Shown: positions 43,501-56,800 of the stretch, one piece after another
Layout of the letters: each line of letters starts with the position of its first letter
Position numbering within the stretch: the first letter of the stretch is position 1
Assembly: GCF_000687475.1 (NCBI RefSeq)
Contig: NC_057317.1
Location: 5,084,501 to 5,148,500 of the forward strand
Length of the DNA: 64,000 bases
Source of the DNA: Ustilaginoidea virens
Lineage: Eukaryota; Ascomycota; Sordariomycetes; Hypocreales; Clavicipitaceae
Direction of reading: 5' to 3'
The notes under the pieces: model-generated
The model's input: only the letters and a program-made list of their open reading frames with translations
Told to the model about the DNA's origin: nothing
Database searches by the model: none
Translations under genes and position numbers: made by a program

Positions 43501-46500
43501 TTTATTATTATTATTAAATTACTCTAGGGGGCTATTCTAAGCTAGAAATGCCTATTTAGTACTCCGGTAGATAATCCAGAAGGGAAAAACCTAAAGACTA
43601 GGGGGAAAACCCTTCCTACTAATATAATTACAACAATTAGGAAGTCAGGCCCTTAGGGGGGCCAATAGGTTTCCGGCATATAAGAAAGGTAGGTACACTA
43701 TCGCTTAAGGTTATACCTAGCAATAATACTAGGAAGAGTGCAAAAGCGATCTAGAAAAAGTAGGTCTAGAAAAAGGTAGGTTTAGTATCTATAGGAGAGA
43801 GGTAGTCTTAAGTTAGTATACTATAAATCAAAAGTAAAATAGAGGTTATATAGGCGGGGTAACGCCGGCTATATAGTATACGCGCCGGCTATATAATATA
43901 TATATCGCGTAAAGGCATTAGATTAAGAGTAAGGGAATTTTTTATTATTAGGGCTATATTGGCGGCGAATTAGCTATAGAGGGGGTGCTTAATAGGAGGC
44001 AAGTGGTATTAAGTCGAGGGTTAAGGTAAGCTAAATATAAAGAAAGGGTATAAAGGCCTCTAATTAGGTAAAAATATAAAGGTATAAATACCCCCTGACT
44101 TTTTAATCCCTTTTTCTTCTTTTCTATAAGACTATTATTTTTTCTATATATAATCCCCTTAAGCCTTATTCTCTAGTACTATAGGGATAATACTAACTTA
44201 TACAGTAGGGTAATAATAATAGTAATAGTAGTAGTATTAGCGATAGCGGTAGTAATAGTAATAGCAAAAGTAATAGTAGTAGCGGCAGTATTAGTATTAG
44301 CAGTAGAAGCATTAGTAGTAATAGTAGCAGCAGCTATAGCAGTAGCAATAATAATAATAATAGTAATATACCGAAGAAGTTAGCGTTTTTAGATAAAGGG
44401 GTAAGTACTCCCTACTCCTACTATACTAGTATTACTAACCTATCTTTATTAGCCTAATAAGCTGTAAAGATAGCCTTATGACTTTTATTTTATATAAGCT
44501 AAAGACCCTAGCTATTAATACTACTTTTAGTAAAGTAAGACCTAACCGATCGACCCCTAATTTAACTAATATTTAAACGATAGTAATATAGCGTAATACC
44601 GTATAAGGCTTAAAGCGGTATATTTTATATATATTATAATAGGGAAGACCTATTATCCTTTTAAATAAACTCTTAAAAATTAAGAGTTTATTTATGCCTT
44701 CCTAAATACCTAAAAGGTATTAGCCGCAGGGGGGGAGGTATATATAAGGTATAGGGGCTATATAGGATATGTGCTAATATAGATAGGTCGATAACTATTA
44801 TACCTTTTAGTTAAGGGCGTAATAGGTATTAATTGCCTATAGTAAAAAGAAGGCAGTAGTAGTAGCAATAGTAATAAAGGGGAGTATTATTTTTAAAGTA
44901 ACCTAGGAGGCACTAAACCTTAAAGAGTATAAAGTAAAGGTATTAAAAAGCATTTAGGCTATATTAGAGCTATTTATCTCTTAAAGGCAGAAGAGGGTAA
45001 TAGAGGGGGAAAAGGAGAGGGGGGAAAGGGAGGGGGGGCTACTATAGGGGCTAATAAGGGGGGGGGAGGAGGGGAGGGAGGGGGGCTTTAATATTAATAT
45101 TATAACTTTAGAGTAGCTAAAAATTAATTATTTTTATCTACCTACTATATCTCCTCTCTCTTGCGTTAGGTTATTATTATTAGATATTAGGGGCAGTATT
45201 AAGTGGTTAGGATTATTTTAGGGCCTCTATAAGGATAGGTCGCTAGAGTAATTAGGTAAGCTAAAACTAATTAAAATAGTTGAAGCTAAGGATCTAGTAT
45301 ATAAGTTAGTAGGTAAGGCTTAGCTTATTTAAGGCGATAGAGATCCCTAGGCGGTTTTAGAAGAGGCTTAGGCTAGTCCTATATAGCTATTAATACTATT
45401 ATCTATATTTTAGGTAGGAAAGGATTAAATAGTAATAGTCTTTAAGGGCCTCCTTATATTAGTAAAAAGGCAAAGGTATAATAGGGACTTAGCGCTAGTA
45501 AAGGAAGGAATTTAGCCCGATCTTTTCTATATAAAGCTAAATAAATATAGCCGATTTATATTTAAGGAGGCTATTATAGAGCTTAATTATTATAGCTATA
45601 GATTAGAAGTCTAAGGCCTTTTCTGCCGCTATAGGCCTATATCGCTACTATCTTACTCTTATAGTAGCTTAGTATTTAGATTATTTAGTAAGCTACTCTT
45701 TTATTAAGCATTCTTTAGCTATTAGCTATTATAGGTCGAAGTCTAGAAATAGGGTATATATCTAAAGTCTTTTATAGTTACTCTACCGATAGTATTAAAA
45801 TATTACTATTATTATAGTAAAAGTATAGTTAATTTATTCGGCTATTCTAATCTTTACTATCCTTTCTAAAAATCGCTAATAGATATAATTTAGGTATAAA
45901 TCGATAGGTAGTATAGCTACCTTAATCTTAAAGATATCTATCGGTATAGCCTTAAAGGCCCTAATAATAGTTTAAAGATAAAATAATTATTCTATAATTA
46001 GCGATTTTATAATACCTTTTGCTATCCTACTAGGGGTAATAAAGGTATATTAGACTCTTATACTAAAGGCAATAATAGTACGAATAACCTATATATAGAC
46101 TAATCGGGCCTCCTAATATTAATATCCCTATATAAAGGCCGCTATTACTATAAGGGCGAGTCGCTACCGCTTAAGCTTTTTAGCTATCTTTATATAGTAT
46201 TTATACTATTAAAGTTTATAGTAGATCTTAACCCTTAGGAAGTAAGTATACTACTTTAGCTAAATCGTTATAGTTTTAAATTAAATTAGTATTTTATCCG
46301 CTTTATAGGCGTATATAAAATAGATAAGCTTACTTTTCTTTAGGTTAAAATTAAGCCTAGCTTACTTAGACTATTTATTATAGATCTTCTATACTTTTTT
46401 AAGTAAGGCCTAAGTCTCCTCTATACTCCTCTTATATACTATAATATTAATATTATCTATAAACCTAAGGGTAATAATAGAGGCTATTTCCTTAAGCCTC

Positions 46501-49500
46501 TTATAAAGTAATATAATATAGACTAAGAAGAAGATAAAAGAAAAGGGAGACCTTTATAAGACCCTAATATTAATAGGTAAATTATTAGTTAATTTACCCT
46601 TAAAATAGATTTATACTATATAAAAAGCGGTAAAACTGCAGACTTATACTACGATTTATAGTAGTAATCCTTTTTCTAATAATAGGTAAATAAATTAAGT
46701 ATAGTTTATTATATTAAAAGCTATAGATATATTAAGCTAGAAAAGTAAGGTAATCCTACTATAGTGCTATACTATATAAACTATTTCTATAAGAGTACTA
46801 AAGGCTATATCTATAGAATAATTAGCTTTATTTCCTATCTAAAAGTCTAAAAGTAAATTACCCTCTTTAAAGGCGGTAATAAGCCGGCATACTATTATAG
46901 CTTTTAAGACTTTACCGATTAGATTAAGTAAAAATATTAGTTTTTAGCCTCTTACTTTAGAGTATTTTTTTAGTTTTTTTTTTAGCTTTCTTAATACGAT
47001 TATATAGGCCTCTTAAAATTAGGCTAAATAGTGCCTAATATAATATAACTTATTAAGAAGGTAGGTAAGAGTTACGATTAAAAGGGGGCTATATGCCTTA
47101 AAGAATCCTATAGGTAGCCTATTTAATCTTAAGGCCTTTTAGCTAGCTATATAGTAAAGGGCGGTATAGACCTTTTTATATATAAATCTCTTATACGGTA
47201 GGAATTTTATATTAGTAAGCTAAAGGAAGGTTAGGTCTAGTATATCTTCGAATATTATATAAGACTAAAGGAAGAAATATTAAGCGAGGATTTATACTTT
47301 TTTGCTATATATAGTTACTAAAGGGTAATTAAGGCTAATACGCTTAAATAGTAAGATTTCCCTAAATTTAAAAGGGAGGCCGCTATATAATCTAGCCTAT
47401 TATTCTAAGGACTAAAGGTCTATATTTTATACTATAGCTTTCCTTAATGCCTTTCTTTAAAAGTATTATCTTTCTTCTTATATAACCCAGGTTTAAGTAG
47501 CTCTTATATCCTAAGCGGCCCTATAGTTTTTAGGGGTATAATATAATGCCTACTTTTAGTATACTTTTTTCGTAGTAATAGCAGCCATTTTAGTATAGTT
47601 ATTCTACTATAGTTCTATAATAGGGGCTTTAGGGGTTTTCTTTAGGGCTATAATATCTATAATCTCTTTAAGTTAGTAAGTAAGCTATTTAGTATATATA
47701 TTTATTTCTTTAGGGGAGCTAAATAGGGCTATAGTAGCAATAGGTATAAAACGGTTTTTAGTTTCTACTTAAGTAAAGTATTAGTTAAGAGACTTTTAAC
47801 TATTTTTTAGGTGGGCTTAGGCGGCATATAGATTGCTAGTATTAATATAGATAAGCTATAAGATATAATCGGACCTAATAAAGTCTATACTACTGAGATA
47901 CTTAATAGTAAGGTCTTATATAACCTAGGCATAATTAATAGTACTATTTCTTTTACTTAGTACTTATTATATAATTTTACCGTAAAGGGTCGTAAAGCTA
48001 AATCTCTACTATATTATAAGGTTAAAAAGGATATTAATATTAGGTAAGGTTCTATTTAAGCTATCCTATAGGGGATAATATATATTAAAGTCCCTAACAA
48101 ATACGCTTTAGGGCTAAAGCGGGAGCCCTATAAAATCTATAAGGGGGGTAGTTTAATTATATTTATAGCTTAAAGAGTAGATAGAGTAAATATTAGTTTT
48201 AAAGAGGTAGACCCTATATTAATTAGGTCCCTTTTTAGTAGTCTATATGTCGGGACTATACTACTTATAGATATATATTGCTACTTATCTATAGTACGCT
48301 ACTAATATATACTTACTAAGGCTTAGGCTCGATAGGGCTTAGCTAGGTATAATAGGTTCTTAGATCGCTATAATATTAGGTTTGCTTTAATAGTAAAGCG
48401 CTATTCGTATAAGGGAGGTTTTCTTCTATATATTCTAGTAGAAGACTAATATTATATAGATAGATATATAAGAATTAGTAGCGGCAGTATATTAGTAGTT
48501 ATAGTAAAGTCGGAAGTTAAAGCTAGGGTAGGTATAAGCTTTAGGGCCGATAGGGGCCTAATCTATCCTAATATTAAGGCCAGTTATAAGAACGCAATAA
48601 AGGTATAGTTTAGTCTAGTATTTAATACTCCTCTAGAGATAAAGCCCCTTTAGCTTAATCTAAGGCAGCGGCTATATTTATATAGAGAGGATCCTCTTAA
48701 TATAATATACTTAATAGGTTCCCTTAGGGGTAAAGCGTTAGCTACTTAGTATTAATTTTACTTTATAATAGGGGTAGTATTTATAGATATTATAGGGGGT
48801 GCTACGAAAAGCCTAAGTCGGCTTATATAGAAATTCCTAGTAGATTTTTACTATTTATTTAAAGTTCTATAGAGGCAGGATTATATTAAATACAGTCTTT
48901 TATAATTAAGGTATAACTCCTTTTATCTATAGGAGACTATTAGGTAAGCCTACTCCCCTTTTAGGTGCCTTTCCGTATTATATCGGCCGTACTATAAGAC
49001 TACTATATAGTAAACAGTAATATATCTAAACTTAAAGCAATTATAGTATTATTTTAAGTATAAAGCATTATTATAGGATTCAGCTTCAAATATCTCTGCT
49101 TAATAGATAATACCAGACTTATAGAGCTTATTAGCGAGATCGATAGAGTTTATACCTATAATTAGGGGCGCCTATATAAAGGTCCCGTATAAATAGCAGG
49201 GGGAGGCTTTAATAAAGCCTTCGCTATTTACTTTAGTAAAGTTTTAGTAGATTTCTTTAATTACGATATTAGCTATATAGCTTATAGGGAAACTCTTAAT
49301 AATAAGGCTAAATAAGTAATAGTTTAGTTCTACCTCCTACCTAAAGGCAGGTCGGACTTAAGTTATATTAGCGATAAGGCTTTTTACTACTTCTTTTATA
49401 AAGGTAATAATAGTATCGCCGCTATATAGCTTATATGCCGCGACTACAGTATTCCTAATAGTTACTCTATTAATGGCATTTACGATTTTAACTAGTATTT

Positions 49501-50139
49501 AGTTATATAGGACCTCGCTAATACTATTGCCTTTAATTAAAATCTCCTTATGGATATATAATGAGACCGGAAGGGGAGCGATAGTATATTGGGGTGGTAT
49601 AGCAGTAGCGGTATATCCTTATGCCGCGATATTTACCTAAGTAGTAGCTAATGCCTATTTCGGGATATTTTAAAGGGCTGATTTAATAGCTTTTTCAATA
49701 GTCTTTAAAATTATATTAGTAAGGGTGCCAATAGGGTCTAAAGTAGCCTTACCGCGGGCTATATTAGCTATAATTTCTATAAATTTTTATAATTATCCTA
49801 GCACTGCTAAAGGGATATAATCCTAGAGTTTTTTTATTGATTCTTTAATTATAATAGTAGTAGGTTGCTTCTATACTTAGGCAGGCTCGGTCTTAGTCTG
49901 ATTGCACTATATGCTATTCGCGATTATAGTAGTTAGGTTGTAGCGGCTGTATGTAATGCCGCCCTTATTCCCTCTGTCGATATTTATTACTTTATTCGCG
50001 CCTGCTGCGCCCGCTCCCTAGATGCGGTGCGTTATAGGCGAGGGGGGGTAAATAGACGAGAGGAAGCGATTAAGAATATCAGAATTGATTTTAAAGGCGG
50101 TTCCGTGCCGTTACTTAGGTGCGGGCGAAATCGCGAAGT
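43501..50139 (-). mobile_element. Tad1-type LINE (non-LTR retrotransposon), full-length, heavily mutated
   Basis: Runs on the minus strand from a GC-richer 5' end (CTTCGCGATTTCGCCCGCACC at about 50139) to a (TTA/TAA)n tail at 43501-43517. It is an inverted copy of 53879-60466. The minus strand encodes decayed ORF1/ORF2 parts; for example, the reverse-transcriptase active-site region at about 46450-46475 reads F-I-D-N-I-N, where an active element would have two adjacent Asp. Stop codons, mostly TAG, are dense in all frames. A trinucleotide-rich (TAG/CAG) stretch at about 44205-44370 near the 3' end also occurs in the other copies. Target-site duplications were not resolved. Dead element. Confidence 0.85.
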
Positions 50140-50990
50140 TTTTTTTTGTGGATATAGATATATCATATAATAATATATATATATAAGATATTATTCGGCG
50201 TGAATATTAGGTTTAATGCCAAGCTAGCGAGTAGCCCTTAGCTACTCCTCTATTATCAGCCCTTTTGCAACTAAGTTAATATAATTAGCCTCTATCTTAG
50301 CCTCTATCTCGGCCTCTATCTCGAGATAGTAATAGTAATAGTAATAATATTAGTTTCTTTATTTATAGCGCATATAGAATTACTTGTGCTACTGCGCATC
50401 GATATCCCGATAGCCTATGCATTTAGTATATTAGCACTATTAATAGTACAAACGATCAAAATAAACAACAAGTCTACTTAAATTATCACAACATTTGGCC
50501 TAGGTCTTAATATTTCACAGCGAATAATAATAAGATCCCTTATTACTGCAATTGCAGATATAAGCATTCTACTACTAGTTCTATACTAAGATCATTATTC
50601 TTTAGCAGTAGTACTAATAATCTATTTATATTCTCGTCTCAATAGGGTTAAAGTTTACAGTAAGTAGTAGCTACCTTAGTAGTGCAACCTAGGGAGTTTA
50701 TTGGAAACCCTACGTTTATAGGTAATCTATCTTTAATAGCAATTAATAAATCTGATATTCTTCTCCTTACTAACTGGAATATAAAGATTAATAACTGCGA
50801 GATAGAGTATTATATTTAATGCAAAATAAAGTAGTTCGGCCTCGACCTACGCAATTATATTTACCGCAGATGCCGCCGATATAATATAAATAAAGGCCTA
50901 GATAAACCCCCTTTCTTTTTATAAAAAAACAACCTTAATTTTAGCACTATTCTAGACTTTTTTCTACTTTTATTATAAGTCGAAGAAATA
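50140..50990. other. AT-rich spacer between LINE copies
   Basis: About 850 bp of degenerate AT-rich DNA (TATATA runs at 50155-50195) between the 5' end of the left LINE and the 3' tail of the middle one. No repeat match inside the window and no coding trace seen. The original target locus or an unrecognised element. Confidence 0.4.
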
Positions 50991-53690
50991 CTAATTATAC
51001 GAGTTTATATTATTATTATTAAATTACGCTAGAGACTATTTAGAGCTAAATAACCTATTTAGTACTTCTATAGAGATAATTCGGAAAGGAAAAACCCGGC
51101 AGCCGGGAGGAAAACTCTTCCTATAATCTTAATTTCTGCTTTATATCGCCCCGCAGTAGGGGCGGCGGGTATCTAGTATATAAGAGAGTAGGGTGTATAA
51201 CTGCTTAGGACTATATCTAGTAGTATTACTTAGGAAGAGTGCGAGTATAAGTTCTAGGAGTATTAGGCCTGGGTCAGAGTATTATCAGGTGCGAAGTAAA
51301 AGGAAGGTAAGGCTAAAAGGGTAGGATTAGCGGTATTCTCGCCGGGCGCATGCTTTTAGGGGCCTAAATGCATCTTAAGCGCATTAGTCTATAGTGCATA
51401 GGTAAAAGTAAGCCGAATTTAAAGATAGGAGCGATTAGCCTTAGGCACTATATTAGTATATAGGTTAGTAATGCCTTTTAGCTTTATACCTTTTCTTCTT
51501 TTTCTTTTTTTCCTTTATAGCGCTAATTCTAAGGTATATAATAACCCCTCTATTACGGTATAAGGCCGATACTAACCCTATTAGTAGATCAGCAGCAATA
51601 GCAACAATAGCAATAGCAATAGCTATAATAATGATAATAAAAATAAGAATAGTAATAGTAAAAGTAAAAATGCCTAAACAGTTAACGATACTAGATAAAG
51701 GGGTAAGTATAAGTCTAGTATACTATAGAACTGCTTCTAACCCTTATATAGTAGCCTAGAGAACTATACGTATAGTTATATGGGCTATATCTAATACGCT
51801 TAAAAGACCCTAAGTATTAATACCGTAATTAATAAGGTATAGGCTAGGTTATACCCACTCTCTAATAAGGCTAATATAGGTAGGGACCGGGGCGGCCTAC
51901 TATCTTTACGCCCTAATAGGCAAAATATATATACCCCTAGAGAGGACCCCTAAGAACTAGGTCTTAATATAAAAACTCCTAAATGCATAAGAGACTATTA
52001 TTAGGGGAATAGAAGTGCGTTTTCGATTTATATATAGTATAGGTTATTAGCTAATTATCTTTACCTTTAGGTAGACGACTATAAGGCCCTTTAGTAGAGG
52101 GCTAAATAGGCATCCGCCTCTTAGGGGTATAAATAGGTAATAATAATAGCAGTAGCAGCAATAGGGGGCCTTAGCGCTCCTAAAGTAACCTAAGAGATAC
52201 TAGACCTTAAGGAAAGGAAGGTCCTTACTTTAGAATAATAAGCTTACGTTTAAAAGGATATTACTATATTATTATAGGTTTTCCTAGCCTAAAAGGGGGG
52301 GGAGGGGGCTTTAGAAGGGAAGTAAACTAAAGATAATAAGGATAAAAGGGTGGAGGATAATAGGGGGAGTAAAAGGGGGGAAGGAAAAAAGAATACCCTT
52401 AATATTAAAATAATAACTATTAATTAATTTTAGCCTATAGGGCCTAAAAAATTTACTTATTCTTAGGGCTCTTTATTCCTACTATAGGATTACTATAAAT
52501 ATTATATAGGGGCTATATAGGGGAGTTTAATAGCTCTTTTAGCTATACTATATTAGAGGGATTAAATAAGCTAGAATTAGTTAAATCGGTTAATACTAAG
52601 TATTTAGCAGGCAATCGTCTATATAAGGTATAATTTATTAAATGCAATAGATATATTATATTGGTCGCAAAATAAGCTAGGGCTAAAATTAGGTCTAAAG
52701 AGTATATACCTTTATCTATAATACTTTAGGTAGGAGAGGATAATATAATAGAGGTCTTTTAGGCCTTCCTTATAGTAATAAAGAGGTAATAGTACTAAAG
52801 GTATTTATTAGAGGCAGAAGAAGGAGTTAAAGCTGATTTTTTCTATATAAAGTTAGGTAAGTATTACCGACTTATATTTTTATAGGCCTTTATATAATCG
52901 GGTTATTTTTGCTATAGATTAAAAGTTTAATACCCTCTCGGCCGTTAGGGTCCTATACTAAAGGCATTTTGCCCTTACTACTACCTAATTATTCTATTAT
53001 TAATTATATTAATCTTTTACTAATCGCTTTTTAGTTAGAAATTAGCTAAGGTTAAGATTAGGGAATAGTATATAGGCTAAAGGTCTTTAGTAGCCTTTCC
53101 TTTATCGGCATTAAAATATTACTACTACTACTATTAATATATAATTAATCCTATTGGTTATACCTATTTTAGCTATTTTTGCGAGGAACTATTAGTAGAT
53201 ATAATTAAAATAGAGGTCAATTAGGGGTATAACTACTTTAGTCTTAAGGGTATCTAGTAGTATAGCTTTAAAGGCCTTAGTAATTATATAAAGGCAGGCT
53301 GACTATTCTATAGCTAGGGATTTTGCGATACCTTTTACTACCCCTCTAAAGGCAGTAAGAGTATATTATACCCCTATACTAAAGGCTATAAAGGTTTAAA
53401 TAACCTATATATAGATAAGGCATACTTCCCAATATTAATAGCCTTAAGTAGAGGCCGCTATTACTATAAGTATAAATCGCTATCGCTTAAATTTCTTTAC
53501 GATTTTAATATAGTATTCCCTTTATTTTAACTTATAATAGATTTTAACCCCTAAGAACCTAATATACTATTTCGGCTATATTATAGTGATCCTAAGCTAT
53601 ATTAGGGTCTTATCTGCCTTATATATATAGGTAAAATAGATAAGCTTACTCTTATTAGGGTTAAAATTTAATCCTATTTATTTATATTGC
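50991..53690 (-). mobile_element. 5'-truncated copy of the same LINE
   Basis: The tail (TATTATTATTATTAAATTACGC at about 51001) and following sequence match the 3' end of the left copy (43501 onward). Similarity continues to about 53680, corresponding to roughly 46350 in the left copy, and then stops abruptly within the reverse-transcriptase part. This is the usual 5' truncation of target-primed reverse transcription. It shows the same orientation as the left copy and the same RIP-like decay. Confidence 0.75.
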
Positions 53691-53878
53691 AATTCTCAAG
53701 GTCACTATAAAAGCAGAGCCTTACTAGCTAGCTAGATGGCATAAGACTGTCTGCAACCTGTGAACTAATCTTAGTATAAATACTAGATTTTTTACTAAGT
53801 CCTAAGACTATACAAGTGCTATAAAGCAAGGCAAGTGTAAAGGCAAGGCAAATATAAGATAACTAGAAAAAGAAAAAC

Positions 53879-56800
53879 TCTTCGCGATTTCGCCCGCACC
53901 TAGGTAGCGGCATAGAACCGCCTCTAAAATCAATTCTGATAATCCTAATCGCTTCCTCTTATCTATTTACCCCCCTCGCCTATAGTGCATCGCGTCTAGG
54001 GAGTGGGCGCGGTAGGCGCGAACGAAGTAATAGATATTAACGGAGGGAATAGGGGCGGCATTACATACAGCCGCTATAACCCTACTACTACGATCGCGAA
54101 TAGTATGTAGTGTAATTAGACCGAAACTAAGCCTGCCTAAGAGCGGAAGCGACCTATTGCTATTATAATTAAAGAATCGATAAAAGAGCTCTAGGATTAT
54201 ATCCCCCTAGTGGTATTAGGACGAGTGCGAGAAATTATAGAAACTGTAGCCGATGCGGCCTACGGTAAGGCTACCCTAGACCCTATTAGTACCCTTACTG
54301 ATATAATTTCGAAGACTATCGAAAAAGCCGTTAAATCGGCCCTCTAGGATATCCCGAAATAGGCGCTGGCTACTACTTAGGCAAATATCGCGGCACGAGG
54401 ATATACTACTACTACTGCACTACCCTAATATACTATTGCTCCCCTTCTGGTCCTATTATATATCTATAGGGAAATTTTGATCAAAGGCAATAGTATTAGC
54501 GAGGTCTTATGCAACCGAATACTAATCGAAATTGTAGATACCGTTAATAAAGCTACCATTAGGAATACCGCAGTCGCAATATATAGGCTATATAGCGGCG
54601 ATACTATTGTCACCTTTATAGAAGAAGCAGTAAAAAGTCTTATCGCCGATACGACCTAGGTCTGACCCGCCTTCGGGCAGGAGGCAGAACTAAACTAATA
54701 CTTATTTAGTCTTATTATTAAGAATTTCCCTATTAGCTATATAGCGAATATCGTAACTGAAGAAATCTACTGAAACCTTACTAAAGCAAATGGAGAAGGC
54801 TTTATTAAAGCCTCCCCCTGCCGCCTATATAGGACCGCTATATATGCGCCCCTAATTATAGGCGTAAACTCTATTGACCTCGCTAATAAGCTCTGTAAGT
54901 CTAGTATTATCTATTAGGTAGAGATATTCGAAGCTGAACTTTATAATAACGCCCTATACCCCAAATAGTACTATAACTGCTTTAAGTTTAGATATATCGC
55001 GGCCTATTATGCAGCGGCCTTATGGTGCGGCCGATATAGTGTAGAAAGGCACCTAGAAGGAGAGTAGGCCTGCCTAATAGTCTCCTATGGATAAAGGGAG
55101 TTATACCTTAACTATAAAGGCCTATACCTAATATAGTCCCGCCTCTATAGAACCTCAAATAAGTAGTAAGAGTTAGCTAGGAATTCTTATGCTAGCCGAC
55201 CTAAGCTTTTTATAGCGCCTCCTATAATATCTATAAATACTACTCCTATTATAGAATAGAACTATTATAGAGTAGCTAGCATTTTACCCCTAAGGGAACC
55301 GATTAAGTATATTATCTTAAAAGGATCCTCCCTATATAAATATAGCTACTGCTTAAGCTAAGGGGGCTCTATCTCTAGAGGAATATTTAACGCCAGACTA
55401 AACCACACCTTTACTATATTTTTATAACCGGTCCTAATACTAGGATAGATTAAGACCCTATCGGCCCTAGAGCCTATACCTACCCTAGCCCCGACCTCTG
55501 CCTCTACTATAACTACCGATATGCCGCTGCTATTAACCCTTATATACCTATCCGTATAATATTAGTCCTCTACTAGAATATATAGAAGAAAACCTCCCTT
55601 ATACGAATAGCGCTTTACCACCGAAGCGAACCTAATATTATAGCGATCTAAGAACCTATTATGCCTGGCCGCGCCCTACTAAGCCTAAGCCTTAGCAAAT
55701 ATATATTAGCAGCCTATAGCAGACAAGCAGCAATATATATCTATAAGCGGTATGGTCTTAATATATAAACTACTAAGAAAGGACCTAATTAGTATAAGGT
55801 CTACCTCTTTAAAACCGATATTTACTCTATCTACTCCCTAGGCTATAAATATAATTAGACCACCCCCCTTATAGACTTTATAAAGCTCCTGCCCTAACCC
55901 TAAAGTGTATTCATCGGGGATTTTAATATATACTATCCCTTATAGGATAGCCTAGATAGAACCTTATTTAGTATTAATACCCTCTTCGACCTTATAATAC
56001 GATAGAGACTCAGCCTAGCGACCCCCTATAGCGAAATCATATAGTAAGCGCTAAGTAAAAGAAATAGCACTATAGACTATGCCTAGGTTATATAAGACCT
56101 TACTATTAAGTACCTTAGTAATATAGACCTCGCCGGGTCTAATTATATCCTATAGCTTATCCATATTAATACCGGTAACCTATAAGCCGCTAAAGCCTAC
56201 CTAAAAAATAACTAGAAATCCCTCGACCGATATCTCGCTTAAGCAGAAGCTAAAAACCGCTTTATGCCTACTACTACTATAGCCCTATTTAGCTCTCCCG
56301 AAGAAATAGATATATATACTAAATAGCTTATTTGCTAACTTTAAGAAATTATAGATATTGTAGCCCTAAAGAAAACCCCTAGAGCCCCTGCTATAGAACC
56401 GTAGTAGAATAACCGTATAAAAATAGCTACTGCCGCCGCGAAGAAAGCATACTAGAAGTAGGCAGTATACCGTACCCCTGAAAACTATAGGGCCGCTTAA
56501 GACGCAGGAGCTACCTAAACCTAAGTTATATAAGAAAAGCAATAATACTCCTAAAGAGAGGCATTAAGGAAAGCTATAATATAGAATACAGACCTTTAGT
56601 CCCTAGAATAATAGGCTAAATTATATAGTAGCCTCCCCCTTAAGTCTAAAGAGATCCTATTATTCGAATATACTAGCCCCGGCCACCCCTTAGTAACTAT
56701 ATATAGCGAAAAAGTATAGGTCTTTACTTAATATTTCTTCCCTTAATCTTATGCAATATTTAAAGATATACCGGACCTAATCTTCCCCTAATTCGCTAAT